The notes: generated by a model not told the origin, from the letters alone. 64,000 bases of DNA from Vulgatibacter incomptus (GCF_001263175.1 NZ_CP012332.1:1110001-1174000), one strand, 5' to 3'. Positions 1-9,746 are shown, counted from the first letter of the stretch. Numbers and translations are program-made.

Positions 1-1010
1 ACTTCCGCCACCCGGATCAGCTCGGGCGCCGCCACCGCGTCGGGCAGGGCGAACCACGCGGCTCGTCCCGAGGTGCGCAGGGTGACGACCACCGTATGCC
101 CGGAGATCGCGAGGTGGCTCGGCGCGCCGGGGAGGGGGAGGGTGGAGAGGGCGCGATGCTCCACGTCGAGGACGAGGAGCTCACCAGACGCGACAGACGC
201 CAGGAGCAGCCACGCGCCGTCCTCCGACGCGATCACGGTGCGGGTGAGGAGCTCGGAGAACGCCGGCGGGAGGAGGACGCGCTCCGGCGTGGGCATGGCC
301 GCGGGATCGGCGAGGTCGAAGATCGAGATCTCGTCCTTTCCCACGACGACGGCGTCCCTGGCGGCGCCATCGTCCGAGCGGAAGAAGACATGGGAGTGCC
401 GCCTGCCCGCGACCCTCTCGATCGCGGGCTGCGGCGTCCCGCCTCGGAGCGCGCCCACGTCCACGAGGAGGACCAGACCCTCGGCGCCGGCGTCCAGGGG
501 ACTGCCGTCCGGATTCCAGAGCAGCGCCCAGCTCGCGTCAGGAGCCAGCGACAGCTTCGAGAGCCTCCTGCCGAGGCGGAGGACCTCGAGCGACGGAGCG
601 CCGCCGAGATCGAGGAAGGAGAGGGCGGCGCCCTTGCGGGAGAGGGCGACGATGGCGTCGGTGTCGGGAACGACCGCGAGATCGACGGGCTCGGCCGGGA
701 GCGGCACGGACTCCACCGAGACACGGACGGGATCGATCACCGCAACGGTCCCGGCCTCGGGCGAGAGGGCGTAGACGAAGCGCTCGGAGGCCGCCGGCGG
801 CAGGAAGGTGCGGGAATCCGGCTGCTCGGGAGGGAGGTCGTCCTCCGCGCGGCACTCGCGCTCGATGCAGACGAGGCCCTGGGGGCAATCCCGGTCCCAG
901 GTGCACGGGCCGGGGCCGCTGCCACCGGTGCCGTCTCCGCCAAAGGGCGATCCGGCGCCGCAGCCGGCAAGGGCGAGAACGAGGAGGAGGGGACATCCGG
1001 CCCGCGTCAT
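1..1010 (-). CDS. partial lipoprotein, probably beta-propeller-like
   Basis: The gene starts at ATG 1008-1010 and stays open to the window edge, so the C-terminus is missing. The N-terminus is a clear lipoprotein signal, MTRAGCPLLLVLALAGC, with lipobox LALAGC. A Gly-rich linker and a small Cys cluster follow (CTWDRDCPQG then CIEREC). The rest has repeated hydrophobic strands such as FVYALSPEAGTVAVID and VDLAVVPDTDAIVALS, resembling YncE-type beta-propeller surface proteins; that resemblance is inferred from pattern only. It lies downstream of the AsmA-family gene on the same strand, 244 bases away. No specific function can be assigned. Confidence 0.75.
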   Translation of the reverse strand, partial: MTRAGCPLLLVLALAGCGAGSPFGGDGTGGSGPGPCTWDRDCPQGLVCIERECRAEDDLPPEQPDSRTFLPPAASERFVYALSPEAGTVAVIDPVRVSVESVPLPAEPVDLAVVPDTDAIVALSRKGAALSFLDLGGAPSLEVLRLGRRLSKLSLAPDASWALLWNPDGSPLDAGAEGLVLLVDVGALRGGTPQPAIERVAGRRHSHVFFRSDDGAARDAVVVGKDEISIFDLADPAAMPTPERVLLPPAFSELLTRTVIASEDGAWLLLASVASGELLVLDVEHRALSTLPLPGAPSHLAISGHTVVVTLRTSGRAAWFALPDAVAAPELIRVAE

Positions 1011-1254
1011 GAAACCACCGCCGCGGCGCCGGCTGCATTCGAGACGGGCCGCCCTGGAATCATCGAGCGGCAGGGGCCACGGGCCCGTGTCGCTCCCATC
1101 CGCGACCTGCCCGACCCGCGAGACGCCTCGGGCGCGTTCGACACGCCCGAAGCATCCTCCCACCCGAAACCACGACGCTATCCGAACCCGGAACTGTTGA
1201 CCAGCCGGGAGCCTCTCGCGGGCATCGCCGCAGGAGGCTCCGGCTGCACCGCGA

Positions 1255-4200
1255 TCAGAAGCCGAGCTTCTTCTTCATGCTGCCGGCGGCATCCTTGGCC
1301 TTCTGCTTCGCCTTGTCCTCCGCTTCCTTCTTCGCGCGTTCCGCGGCGGCCTTCGCTGCCTCGAGCTCGGCCTTCGCCTTTTCGGCCTGGGCGTCGACCT
1401 CCGCCTTGGCGTCCTGCGTGATCGCTGCGGCGCCGCCCTCGAGCTTCTCCTTGGCGGCCTTCGTCGCGCCCTCGCCTCCGAGGAGCTTGTCGAGGACGGC
1501 CTCGGCCTTGCCCGCGAGGCAGGCCTTGGCGACCTCCACCGCGATCTTGCCGCCGTCGGGCCGGACCTCAGGCGCCGTGGCAGGGCCCGTGATCTTCAGC
1601 GGAACGACGGGATCCTGCGTCGGCTTGCAGTGCCCCCCGGTGAGCTGCTCGATCCTCCGGGACGCCACCGTGTAGCTCCCTTCGAGGGCCAGCTCGCCAA
1701 AGATCCCGATCGCGCCATCGAGGACCACGGGGTTCCCGTCGAGGGCCATCGCGAGGGGGCGGCGGAGCTTCATCTTGCCGTCGTGGACCTCGAAGCCCGC
1801 CAGGAGATCGCGCAGGCCCTCGTCCTTCGAGAGCCGCTCCTTCGCGAAGCCGGGCAGCCCGGAGAGGTCGCCGAAGACGGCCTGGCCGAGGCCGAGGCCG
1901 GTCATGCGCCCCTCGCGCATCGAGAGGCTCCAGTCGCCGGTGAGGTACTTCTCGAGCTCCGGCTTCTCCGTGCCGTTGCCGGAGAGGTCGAAGGAGAGAT
2001 CGGCGCGGCCGGAGAGCGGGCTGGGCTTCTTGGTCTCGGCAGCGACGAGGCGGGAGACGTCGACGTTGCGGCCCTCGAACCGGGCGTGGAAGGGCATCTG
2101 CCCCTTCCAGATCTCCGCGCGGGTGCCGTTGGCCTGGAAGCTCCCTCCGTACGCGCCGAAGGTCGTCTCCTCGACGGAGACGACGCCGTCACGCAGGGTG
2201 ATGCGACCCTTCAGATTCTCGAGCTCGCGGCCGGTGACGACCACCTTCTTCAGGTCGAAGTCGCCCGTGAAGCGGAAGCGCTTCAGGCTCGGATCGTCCT
2301 GGGCTGCGGGCTTCGCCGCGTCCGCGGTCTCGGGCGCGTCCGGACCACGGAGCGCGTCGAGATCCAGGAAGCGCGAACGGATGCTGGCCGAGCCTTCCGG
2401 TGCATCGAGGTTCCGGACCTTGGCGGTGATCTGCAGGTCGCTCTGGCCCAGCCGGAGGTCGAGGCGGGGCAGCGCCACCGTCACGGTCTCCAGCTTGGAG
2501 GGATCGCCCTGGACCTCGAGCTCCGCCTCCATCGTCCCGCCCTTGACCTTCTCCGCGGGGATCGACGGGAAGGTGGCGGCGAGCTTCTCCAGGTTCACGG
2601 GCGCGAGGTGCATCCGGAGGCGTCCCTCGCCGCTGGGATCGAGGGAGCCGGTCGCCTGGAGGGAGAGCTCCGCCAGCCGGACGTCGAAGCGCTCGAAGCC
2701 GAGGGCGCCGCCCTTGCGATGCGCCGCGACGTCCACGCGCAGGGGCGTCCCGGCGCCCTTGTTCATGAGGCCGTCGACGTGGATCACGGAGGTGCCCGCG
2801 TCGAGGAGGAACGAGGCCTGCAGATCGCCTGCGGGATCACCCTTTGCCGAGAGCCGCAGCTCGGTGCCGCCTTCCACGTGGGTGCCGGGCACCTTCACCT
2901 GCAGGCCCTCGAGCGCGACGGCGAGCTGGCCGTCCACGCTCCCGGGCGAGCCCTTCACGTGGCCGTCGATCCGGCCGCTACCGGACGCGGAGGCGTTCGC
3001 CTTCCGGAGCTCCTCGCCGACGGCGGGCGCCAGGCGGACGAGGCGGTCGAAGGAGAAGGGCTTCGCACCGATGGTGAAGTCGTACGTGGGCGCGGCGAAG
3101 TTCTTCACCGTGCCGGAGACGGTGAGCGCGAGCTCGTCCACCTGGAAGGTGGCGGCCCGGAGCGACGCCTCGGCGGGACCGAAGTCGCCGTCCACCCGCA
3201 GGCCGAGGGCCGTTCCGGCGGGCTTCGCGATGGCGCCGGGGACGAGGATGTCCACCTGGGCGAGATCGACGGCGGCCTTCACGGTCTGCCGCTCGGCGGT
3301 GCCGGTGGCGTCGACGTCCACGGTGAACGGGCCGGCGAGGCGGCTCCCCTCCGGCAGGTTTGCGCGGGCCGGCGGGTAGATCGCCAGGATCTTCGCCGGG
3401 TCGAGAGACTTGGAGCGGACGGTGAAGCCCTCGAAGCGAGGCTCCTTGTCGAGGTCGCGGAGCGAGCCGGCGATCGCGAGCTCCATCCCGGCGGCGCGGA
3501 TCCCGAGCTTCTCGATCCGGGCCGAGAGGGTCGAGAGATCCGCCGAGAGCTTCGAATCCACGCGAAGATCGAAGGACTCGCCGCCCGCCACGCGGAGCTT
3601 CTCCACCTCGAGGAAGCCGGCGACCTCCACAGGGCGGCCGGCCACGAGCTCGGGCACGTCCCAGCTCGTGGAGACCACCGCCGAGTCGATCCGAACGGGG
3701 AGGGCGCGGCCGAGGTAGGGAGCGAGGGAGCCGAGATCCACCGCGTCCGCGCGGAGGCGGACACCGCGAACCGGGGGCAGGCCGTCGAGCTTCAGATCGT
3801 TGGGGAGGGGGCCGACGGTGGCCGCGAGCTCGAAGTTGGGCTTCGGCGCGAAGATCGCGGCGGAGAGCTCGATGCGCAGGGGATCCGAGAGGCGGACGTC
3901 CCGCACGCGCAGATCGATGGCCTCGATGTGGTTCTCCGCAGCCTTGCCCGTGGCGGTCTGCCGATCGACGAGGGTGATGGCGCCGCCGGCGACGCGAACC
4001 TCGCCGATCGAGACCTTGCGCAGCCACTCCTGCACCTCGGGCGAGAGCCCTTCCGCCGGCTCGTCCGCCGCCGGCTTCGGCTCGGAGGGGTGGCGATCCA
4101 GGATGTCCTGGAAGGAGAGGACGCCGTTCGCGTCGCGCTCGACGTGGATGCGGAGGCCGTCCAGCCAGATCGCGCTGAGCTCGATCTGCTGGCCCGCCGA

Positions 4201-4512
4201 GAGCAGCGCCTTCAGCAGGTTCAGGTCGAAGCCCGCGGACCCGACCTTGGCGAGGGGCTCGCCGCCTTCATCGGCAGCGGCGATCGTCACGCCCTCGATC
4301 TTTCCGCCGAGTCGCGGGAAGAACCGCACGTGGGCGGCGCCGACCTCGACCTTGCGGCCAAGGGCCTCCTCGAGCGCCGGCCGGGCCTTCTCGATCTGCG
4401 CGGAGACGAGGGCGTCGAGATCGACGAGGAAATAGACGGCCGCGCTGGCGCCGACGAAGAGGGCGGCAAAGGCGGCCACGCCGATGCCGGCGATCCGAAC
4501 GAATTTCTTCAT
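1255..4512 (-). CDS. AsmA family protein
   Basis: This long protein (about 1085 aa) has a single N-terminal membrane anchor (MKKFVRIAGIGVAAFAALFV) and then a very long repetitive beta-rich periplasmic part. Phrases such as GRKVEVGAAHVRFFPRLGG near the N-terminus, and SLSMREGRMTGLGLG with ALDGNPVVLDGAIGIFGELA near the C-terminus, are typical of AsmA/TamB-like proteins. That family includes bridge-like lipid transporters and envelope assembly factors. The C-terminal 90 residues are an Ala/Lys/Glu-rich coiled coil ending SMKKKLGF, an unusual tail. I chose ATG 4512 because it starts directly with the anchor and has GAGG upstream; a GTG at 4536 would add eight residues without a visible ribosome site. 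It is the middle gene of three on this strand. Confidence 0.85.
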   Translation of the reverse strand: MKKFVRIAGIGVAAFAALFVGASAAVYFLVDLDALVSAQIEKARPALEEALGRKVEVGAAHVRFFPRLGGKIEGVTIAAADEGGEPLAKVGSAGFDLNLLKALLSAGQQIELSAIWLDGLRIHVERDANGVLSFQDILDRHPSEPKPAADEPAEGLSPEVQEWLRKVSIGEVRVAGGAITLVDRQTATGKAAENHIEAIDLRVRDVRLSDPLRIELSAAIFAPKPNFELAATVGPLPNDLKLDGLPPVRGVRLRADAVDLGSLAPYLGRALPVRIDSAVVSTSWDVPELVAGRPVEVAGFLEVEKLRVAGGESFDLRVDSKLSADLSTLSARIEKLGIRAAGMELAIAGSLRDLDKEPRFEGFTVRSKSLDPAKILAIYPPARANLPEGSRLAGPFTVDVDATGTAERQTVKAAVDLAQVDILVPGAIAKPAGTALGLRVDGDFGPAEASLRAATFQVDELALTVSGTVKNFAAPTYDFTIGAKPFSFDRLVRLAPAVGEELRKANASASGSGRIDGHVKGSPGSVDGQLAVALEGLQVKVPGTHVEGGTELRLSAKGDPAGDLQASFLLDAGTSVIHVDGLMNKGAGTPLRVDVAAHRKGGALGFERFDVRLAELSLQATGSLDPSGEGRLRMHLAPVNLEKLAATFPSIPAEKVKGGTMEAELEVQGDPSKLETVTVALPRLDLRLGQSDLQITAKVRNLDAPEGSASIRSRFLDLDALRGPDAPETADAAKPAAQDDPSLKRFRFTGDFDLKKVVVTGRELENLKGRITLRDGVVSVEETTFGAYGGSFQANGTRAEIWKGQMPFHARFEGRNVDVSRLVAAETKKPSPLSGRADLSFDLSGNGTEKPELEKYLTGDWSLSMREGRMTGLGLGQAVFGDLSGLPGFAKERLSKDEGLRDLLAGFEVHDGKMKLRRPLAMALDGNPVVLDGAIGIFGELALEGSYTVASRRIEQLTGGHCKPTQDPVVPLKITGPATAPEVRPDGGKIAVEVAKACLAGKAEAVLDKLLGGEGATKAAKEKLEGGAAAITQDAKAEVDAQAEKAKAELEAAKAAAERAKKEAEDKAKQKAKDAAGSMKKKLGF

Positions 4513-4680
4513 GGGAGGGGGAGCCTCGTTCACCACGGCAGCGTGGATCGGCGGAGACTAGCCTCGAACCCGGCAGTGGCGCCAGAGGCAGAGGGCCATC
4601 GGCCTGCCCGGTCGGGTGAGGGGGCGGCGGAGTGACCCGCCACGGGGGGGCGATGCGATTCGATTCGGTGGGGGCGCGGA

Positions 4681-4702
4681 CCCCGCCGCAGAAACGGCGG
4701 GG
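4681..4702 (-). terminator. GC hairpin downstream of typA
   Basis: CCCCGCCG and CGGCGGGG form a perfect 8-bp stem around a CAGAAA loop, 15 bases past the typA stop codon on the minus strand. There is no T-run, so it may be a weak terminator or an mRNA 3'-end stabiliser. Confidence 0.5.
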
Positions 4703-4717
4703 CCGCAACCATGTCGC

Positions 4718-6544
4718 TCAGGCGCTGCGCTTGCGATCGCGCTCGGCCTTGTAGCGCGCGTGGGGATCGAGCTCGCGCTTGCGGACGCGGATGCTCTTGG
4801 GCGTCACCTCGACCAGCTCGTCCTCGGCGATCCACTCGAGGGCCTTCTCGAGGGTGAGCTCGCGGGGCGGGGTGAGGATGATGTTCTCGTCCCGGCCCGC
4901 CGCGCGCATGTTCGTGAGCTTCTTCTCACGGCTCACGTTCACCTCGAGGTCGTTCGGGTGATTGTGCTCGCCGATGATCATGCCGTTGTAGACCGCCACG
5001 CCGGGTCCGAAGAAGAGGCCGCCGCGCTCCTGGATGGAGAAGAGCGCGTACGCCACCGTCTCGCCCTCGCGGTCGGCGACGATGGAGCCGCTCTGCCGCT
5101 TGGGGATCGGGCCGGCCCACGGCTCCCAGCCGTCGAACTCGTGGGACATGATCCCTTCACCGCGGGTGACGGTGAGGAACTCGTTGCGGAAGCCGACCAG
5201 GCCTCGCGCCGGGATGCGGAACTTCAGCCTCATGCGGCCGGAGCCCATGGGCTGCATGTCGATCATCCGGCCCTTGCGGGGCCCGAGGCGCTCCGTGACC
5301 GCGCCGACCGACGTCTCCGGCACGTCGCAGTAGAGCTGCTCCATCGGCTCCATCACGTCGCCGTTCTCCTCGCGGGTGATCGGCACCGGGTTCGAGGCGG
5401 TGAGCTCGTAGCCCTCGCGGCGCATGGTCTCGATGATCACGGCGAGCTGGAGCTCGCCACGGCCGATCACCTGGAAGGCGTCGGGGGTCTCCGTGTCGAG
5501 GACCTTGATCGCGGGGTTCCGGTACGCCTCGCGGACCAGGCGGTCGCGGAGGTTCCGGCTCGTGACGTACTTGCCTTCCTTGCCTGCGAAGGGGCCGTCG
5601 TTCACCCGGAAGATCATCGACATCGTGGGCTCGTCCACGTGCAGCCGCGGCAGCGCCACGGGGTGCTCGAGGCTCGCGATGGTGTCGCCGATCGAGACGT
5701 TCTCGATGCCCGCGATCATCACGACCTCGCCGGCGCCGGCCTCGTCGATGTCGACGCGCTTCAGCCCTTCGAAGCCGTAGAGCTTGACCACGCGGCCCTG
5801 CTCGACCTTGCCGTCCTCGCGGATGACCGAGACCATCGCGTTCTGCTTGATGGTCCCTGCCGTGATGCGGCCGATGATCAGACGGCCCACGAACTCGTCG
5901 TAGTCGAGGTTGTTCACCTGCATCTGCAGGTGCTCGCCCGTCGACGGCGGCGGAGGCGGGATGTTCGCGAGGATCGCGTCGAAGAGCGGCTGCAGCGTCT
6001 CGCCGGGAACGGAGAGATCGGTGGTGGCCTTGCCCTCTCGGCCGATCGCGTAGATCACCGGGCACTCGAGGAGCTTCTCGTCTGCGCCGAGATCGATGAG
6101 GAGCGAGTAGACGTCGTCCAGCACCTCGGTCGGCCTGGCGTCCTGTCGGTCGATCTTGTTGACCACGACCATCGCAGGGAGGCCGAGGCCCAGGGCCTTG
6201 CCCAGCACGAAGCGCGTCTGGGGGAGCGGCCCTTCGGCCGAGTCGACCAGGAGGACCACGCCGTCCACGAGCCGAAGGGCGCGCTCGACCTCGCCGCCGA
6301 AGTCCGCGTGACCCGGGGTGTCGAGGATGTTGATCTTCACCCCCTTGTAGGTGACGGCGGTGTTCTTGGCGAGGATCGTGATGCCCTTCTCGCGCTCGAG
6401 GTCGCCGGAGTCCATCACCCGGTCGGCGACGTGCTCGTTGGCTCGGAAGGTGCCCGCCTGCCGGAGCATGTGGTCGACGATCGTCGTCTTCCCATGGTCG
6501 ACGTGCGCGACAATGGCGATGTTGCGGAGCTGCTCTCGATTCAC
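4718..6544 (-). CDS. typA: ribosome-associated GTPase TypA/BipA
   Basis: This is a translational GTPase of the EF-G-like superfamily that binds the ribosome and is used under stress and in ribosome assembly. The G1 motif AHVDHGKTT lies close to the N-terminus, followed by G3 DTPGHADF and G4 VVNKIDR. The BipA-specific C-terminal half follows, with [18 protein letters not shown] and [12 protein letters not shown]. At 608 aa the length is normal for the family. I place the start at GTG 6544 because AGAGG lies 8 bases upstream and the protein then begins [12 protein letters not shown], the usual TypA N-terminus; an upstream in-frame start at 6622 would add 26 residues of non-family sequence. It is transcribed away from the VOC gene at 6664. 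Confidence 0.95.
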   Translation of the reverse strand: MNREQLRNIAIVAHVDHGKTTIVDHMLRQAGTFRANEHVADRVMDSGDLEREKGITILAKNTAVTYKGVKINILDTPGHADFGGEVERALRLVDGVVLLVDSAEGPLPQTRFVLGKALGLGLPAMVVVNKIDRQDARPTEVLDDVYSLLIDLGADEKLLECPVIYAIGREGKATTDLSVPGETLQPLFDAILANIPPPPPSTGEHLQMQVNNLDYDEFVGRLIIGRITAGTIKQNAMVSVIREDGKVEQGRVVKLYGFEGLKRVDIDEAGAGEVVMIAGIENVSIGDTIASLEHPVALPRLHVDEPTMSMIFRVNDGPFAGKEGKYVTSRNLRDRLVREAYRNPAIKVLDTETPDAFQVIGRGELQLAVIIETMRREGYELTASNPVPITREENGDVMEPMEQLYCDVPETSVGAVTERLGPRKGRMIDMQPMGSGRMRLKFRIPARGLVGFRNEFLTVTRGEGIMSHEFDGWEPWAGPIPKRQSGSIVADREGETVAYALFSIQERGGLFFGPGVAVYNGMIIGEHNHPNDLEVNVSREKKLTNMRAAGRDENIILTPPRELTLEKALEWIAEDELVEVTPKSIRVRKRELDPHARYKAERDRKRSA

Positions 6545-6663
6545 GTGAAGGACCTCTGAAAGTGGCTGTCGTCCGTTACCAGACGAGCAGGGCGGGGCGT
6601 TATATTCCGTGGATTGACGCACCGCAAGAACGGCCGACTACCCTCCGAGCGGGACCCCCTCAG

Positions 6664-7056
6664 ATGGAAACATTGCGACTCCACCACCTGGCGATCCAGG
6701 TCCACGACCTGGCCAGGGCGGAGGCCTTCTACTCCGACCTCCTCGGCCTCCCTGTCTTGAAGCGTTGGATCACCGGGGACGGCTCGCCTCGTGCGACCTG
6801 GCTCGGGCTCGGAGGCGACGGCTTCCTCGCCCTCGAACGCTGCGAATCGCCTGGAGAAAACGACGGCTGGAGCGATCCGCTTCCGGGCTTCTACGTGCTG
6901 GCCCTCGAGATCCCGGCGGGCGAGCGGGAGGTCTGGGAGGCGAAGCTGGCCCGGGCAGGCCACCCGAAGGTCCGGGAGACCGCCTTCACCTTCTACGTCC
7001 GGGACCCGGACGGGAACCGGGTGGGCCTCTCACACCATCCGTGGGAGCGCCCGTAG
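6664..7056 (+). CDS. VOC (glyoxalase/bleomycin resistance) family protein
   Basis: This 130-residue single-domain vicinal-oxygen-chelate protein begins METLRLHHLAIQVHDLARAE. It has the usual beta-alpha-beta-beta-beta pattern: the first metal-ligand region is HHLAIQV and the C-terminal strand is FYVRDPDGNRVGL. A Glu equivalent to the last metal ligand is not obvious, so enzymatic activity is uncertain. Members include dioxygenases, lyases and resistance proteins, and the sequence does not say which. It is divergent from typA and convergent with the next gene, with a shared hairpin in between. Confidence 0.85.
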   Translation: METLRLHHLAIQVHDLARAEAFYSDLLGLPVLKRWITGDGSPRATWLGLGGDGFLALERCESPGENDGWSDPLPGFYVLALEIPAGEREVWEAKLARAGHPKVRETAFTFYVRDPDGNRVGLSHHPWERP

Positions 7057-7083
7057 GGCGCACGAGCCGGCTCCCGAAACGAG

Positions 7084-7116
7084 AGCGGGCCCTTGGCGAT
7101 GTGCCAAGAGCCCGCT
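7084..7116. terminator. bidirectional terminator hairpin
   Basis: AGCGGGCCCTTGGC pairs with GCCAAGAGCCCGCT around a five-base loop (one mismatch). It sits between the convergent VOC gene and the minus-strand gene ending at 7142, so it can end both transcripts. Confidence 0.65.
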
Positions 7117-7141
7117 GGAGCCGCGTCGAGACGGCTTCGTA

Positions 7142-7699
7142 TCAGCCGAAGATCCGCTTGGCGGCCTCGGTCGCGCTCGGGTGCTGCACCTCTTCACGGC
7201 GGAGGTGCTCCTGGAGCAGCTTGGCCGCGGCGTCCACGGTGACCGCCTGCTCGGGAGACGGGGCCGGCGCGCCTACGGTCTCGATCCGCTTCCGGACCAT
7301 CGGCGGGCGGGCCTCGACGGGCATCTGCGATGCGGCCTCGACCTCGGACTCGGCGTCATCCAGCTCGGGGCCGCCGGACTTCTCCCGGCGCAGCTCCTGC
7401 TGGTAGTGGCGGGAGCAGAGGCCGCGGGAGCGCGCGGGATCGGGGCAGCCGTGGACCCGGCATGCGCGGGCCTCACCGCGAGGCCGACCGCCGCGCCTCG
7501 GGGCGGCAGCCGCCGCTGCGGGGCGGGCGCCGCCGGTCGCGCGGGCCGGCACCCGGTCGACGAGCTGATCGAGCTCGAGGGACTGCGCCAGCCCCTCCTG
7601 GACGCCGCGGGAGATCCCGTCGGCGAGAGCACGGCCCAGGCTCTCACCGAGGTTGCGGAGCGCGTCGGCGAGGGCTGCGGCGGAATGGTCGATAGACAC
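7142..7699 (-). CDS. hypothetical protein with Cys/His zinc-knuckle-like motif
   Basis: I do not recognise this 185-residue protein. The N-terminal third is helical and Leu/Ala-rich (ALADALRNLGESLGRALADG). The centre is a disordered Ala/Arg/Gly linker followed by a compact Cys/His motif, CRVHGCPDPARSRGLCSRHY, spacing C-x4-C-x8-C-x2-H, which could bind one zinc. The tail is acidic and then helical (AVTVDAAAKLLQEHLRREEV). The GTG start at 7699 has GAGGA five bases upstream. A role in nucleic-acid or protein binding is possible but is inference only. Confidence 0.7.
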   Translation of the reverse strand: MSIDHSAAALADALRNLGESLGRALADGISRGVQEGLAQSLELDQLVDRVPARATGGARPAAAAAAPRRGGRPRGEARACRVHGCPDPARSRGLCSRHYQQELRREKSGGPELDDAESEVEAASQMPVEARPPMVRKRIETVGAPAPSPEQAVTVDAAAKLLQEHLRREEVQHPSATEAAKRIFG

Positions 7700-7964
7700 G
7701 AGAATCCTCGATGGAATGGTTGGTTGTGGGCTTGTCGCGCATGAAACCTGGCGCGAGGGGCGGTCAATCCAGGACCGCGACGCCGGGGATTTTGTGAATT
7801 CGAACCGGTTTCGTCAAGGGAATCCGCGCCTACCTCGTCTCCTCTTCTCGCAACCAGCGAGACTCCCAGGGTTTTTCGCTCCCCATGAAATCAGCATCGT
7901 TTTCTGGTGGACACGTTCCGGTGATGGCTAGCTTCAGCGTGAACGAGGTTTCCGGAGGCGGACG

Positions 7965-8387
7965 GTGGCAAACGAGCGCAAGGCCGGAGGGCCGAAGAAC
8001 GATGCAGAGACACCCGATCTCGAGGGTGCCCGAAGCGTTTCGGAGGACGTGGGCGCGCTTCCCGTCCCGCGTTCGGTCCGCGAATCGAAGGGGCAGGAGG
8101 TGGGTCCCGCGAGCGGAGCTCCCATCGACCGCGAGCGCGGCCTCCTGCCAGGGGCTCGGCGGCCCATCCGGCCGCCTCCCCGCGAGAAGCCTCCAGCTCC
8201 GTCGCTGGCCATCACGCGGCAGGAGGAGGCGAGGTTGCGGCGCACCGTGCCCTACGCCGCACGGACCCCGGAGGAGCTCGGAACCGCGCTGAATCGGCAG
8301 GGGGAGTCGGGAGTCCGCGACCCCCAGCGCGGCAAGGAGGCGGGCCCGCCATTGCCCGGCGAGGCCGGCTACGAGGGCGAGCCGTAG
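7965..8387 (+). CDS. hypothetical disordered protein
   Basis: This is a 140-residue, highly charged, Pro- and Arg-rich sequence (for example RPIRPPPREKPPAPSLAI) with no signal peptide, membrane segment or known domain. The case for a real gene is the GTG start at 7965 with GGAGG six bases upstream. It lies upstream of the PilZ gene on the same strand. Reading frames on the opposite strand overlap it, so its reality is not certain. No function can be proposed. Confidence 0.5.
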   Translation: MANERKAGGPKNDAETPDLEGARSVSEDVGALPVPRSVRESKGQEVGPASGAPIDRERGLLPGARRPIRPPPREKPPAPSLAITRQEEARLRRTVPYAARTPEELGTALNRQGESGVRDPQRGKEAGPPLPGEAGYEGEP

Positions 8388-8524
8388 TCGGTCCAGGACC
8401 GGCTCGGGACGGCGGGGTTTTCCACAGCGCCCCCCCGGACGGAAAGTCGACGTCGCGTTCAGCTCCGGTAGCGTGCTTCGCATGTAGGCCGATGGATTAC
8501 ATTGGCCCAGCCGGAGACGAACCC

Positions 8525-8860
8525 ATGGCCGAGCAGCGCAAGACCGAGCGAGCCCCCATCGACATCTACCTCAACAAGATCATCGACGAGGCTCGACACC
8601 TCGCCCGGGCGACGGACATCTCCACCGACGGCATCTGGGTGTCGAAGATCCTCGAGCCCCGGAGCGCGACCCGCGCCGTGGGCCTCGAGTTCCAGCTCCC
8701 GGGGAGCGAGGAAGTGATCAACGCGGCGGGGGAGGTGGTTCGCGAGGACTCCCGCATCGGCGGCCGGGCGGAGGGCACCGCGATCCGCTTCACCCACATG
8801 GCCCACCGCTACCGCCGCATGATCGAGGTCTACGTCTCCCGGGTCGCCGGAAACGCCTGA
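8525..8860 (+). CDS. PilZ domain protein
   Basis: This 111-residue protein is essentially one PilZ domain, the common bacterial c-di-GMP receptor fold. The N-terminal Arg motif is RKTERAPID and the second signature is DISTDGIWVSK, matching (D/N)-x-S-x-x-G. PilZ proteins often act on motility or exopolysaccharide output, and the window also carries gliding genes, but no partner is adjacent. I chose ATG 8525, giving MAEQRKTER, because GGAG lies eight bases upstream; an earlier ATG at 8492 lacks a ribosome site. The TGA stop codon is also the first three bases of a palindromic repeat element. Confidence 0.85.
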   Translation: MAEQRKTERAPIDIYLNKIIDEARHLARATDISTDGIWVSKILEPRSATRAVGLEFQLPGSEEVINAAGEVVREDSRIGGRAEGTAIRFTHMAHRYRRMIEVYVSRVAGNA

Positions 8861-9034
8861 GAGCTTGTGAAGAATTCACAAGCTCTCGCGAAGCCGAAGG
8901 CGGAGCTGACGAAAAAAAGAGCGTTTCCGCGCACGCGAAGCCGAAGGCTGAGCCAAGGAAAGGCGCGATCGCGCGAAGCGCGGCTGAAGAAGCCGGGCCC
9001 GCTCGTGCGGGACCGATTTCTTCACACGCTCTGA
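8858..9034. repeat. palindromic intergenic element, copy A
   Basis: This 177-bp element starts with TGAGAGCTTGTGAAGAA, whose first TGA is the PilZ stop codon, and ends TTCTTCACACGCTCTGA. The ends are imperfect inverted repeats (15 of 17 pair). Inside are a left hairpin (AGCTTGTGAA/TTCACAAGCT), the module AAGCCGAAGGCGGAGC, a GCGCGAAGCGCG motif and a right-hand hairpin around GGGCCCGC. Related copies lie at 18964, 28771, 36908, 38728, 39515 and 42902. Confidence 0.85.
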
Positions 9035-9117
9035 GCTGGTTGCCTGTTCGAGAGCGGTCGGTTCGCCCAGGGGCCCGTCCGCAACCCTACCGCCAAGCTC
9101 TGATACGCTTGGGGTAG

Positions 9118-9678
9118 GTGAACCTCCCCAACTCGATCACCCTGGCGAGGATCGCCCTCGTCCCGATCTTCGCCTGGCTCCTCCTGTCGGGCCGGCCGGT
9201 CGCCGCCCTCGCGGCCTTCGTGGTCGCGGCGGTCTCCGACGGGCTAGACGGCCTCGTCGCCCGTGTCCTCGATCAGCGCACGGAGCTGGGCGCGATCCTC
9301 GACCCCATCGCCGACAAGTTCCTCGCCCTCACGGCGCTCGTGCTCCTGGTGTCCGCCGAGTCGCTCCCGATCTGGCTGCTGGTCGCGGCGCTCCTCCGGG
9401 ACGGAGTCGTCTTCGGCACGGGGCTCACCTCGAAGCTCCGCCGCCGCGCGATCCGCCCGGAGCCTACGCGGATCTCCAAGTACGCCACGTTCTTCCTGAT
9501 GGCGGCCATCACCCTCGGCCTGGTCGCCCGCTCGACTGCCCACGGGACCGCGATCTTCCCCTACCTGATGGCGGTGGCGGTGGTGGCCGCCGAGTGCCTC
9601 GTGGTCGCGTCGGCGCAATACGGGATCCGCTGGCGCGCGCTCGTCCTGCGGAGGCCCACGGGACAGCGCGGGAGATGA
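9118..9678 (+). CDS. pgsA: CDP-alcohol phosphatidyltransferase, PgsA-like
   Basis: This integral-membrane enzyme of phospholipid synthesis (186 aa) most likely makes phosphatidylglycerophosphate from CDP-diacylglycerol and glycerol-3-phosphate. The family signature D-G-x2-A-R-x8-G-x3-D-x3-D is complete as DGLVAR followed by GAILDPIADK. The N-terminus MNLPNSITLARIALVP is typical of PgsA, and four to five hydrophobic helices follow. The GTG start at 9118 sits just after a purine-rich GGGGTAG. Phosphatidylserine or cardiolipin synthases of the same superfamily cannot be fully excluded. It is followed by tRNA-Val. Confidence 0.85.
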   Translation: MNLPNSITLARIALVPIFAWLLLSGRPVAALAAFVVAAVSDGLDGLVARVLDQRTELGAILDPIADKFLALTALVLLVSAESLPIWLLVAALLRDGVVFGTGLTSKLRRRAIRPEPTRISKYATFFLMAAITLGLVARSTAHGTAIFPYLMAVAVVAAECLVVASAQYGIRWRALVLRRPTGQRGR

Positions 9679-9703
9679 ATTCGCACGCGCCGTCATTTTC
9701 CAC

Positions 9704-9732
9704 TTGAACCCGAGGGCGAGATTCCTTACAAA
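9704..9732 (+). promoter_or_regulatory. sigma-70 promoter for tRNA-Val
   Basis: TTGAAC (9704-9709), a 17-base spacer and TACAAA (9727-9732) lie 15 bases upstream of the mature tRNA 5' end. The position and spacing fit a housekeeping promoter. Confidence 0.6.
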
Positions 9733-9746
9733 CCGCCTCGCCTTGC

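Noticed and set aside
1630-4635. 1001-codon plus-strand frame opposite the AsmA gene
   Set aside because: Same antisense artefact; the minus-strand frame has a membrane anchor and AsmA features.
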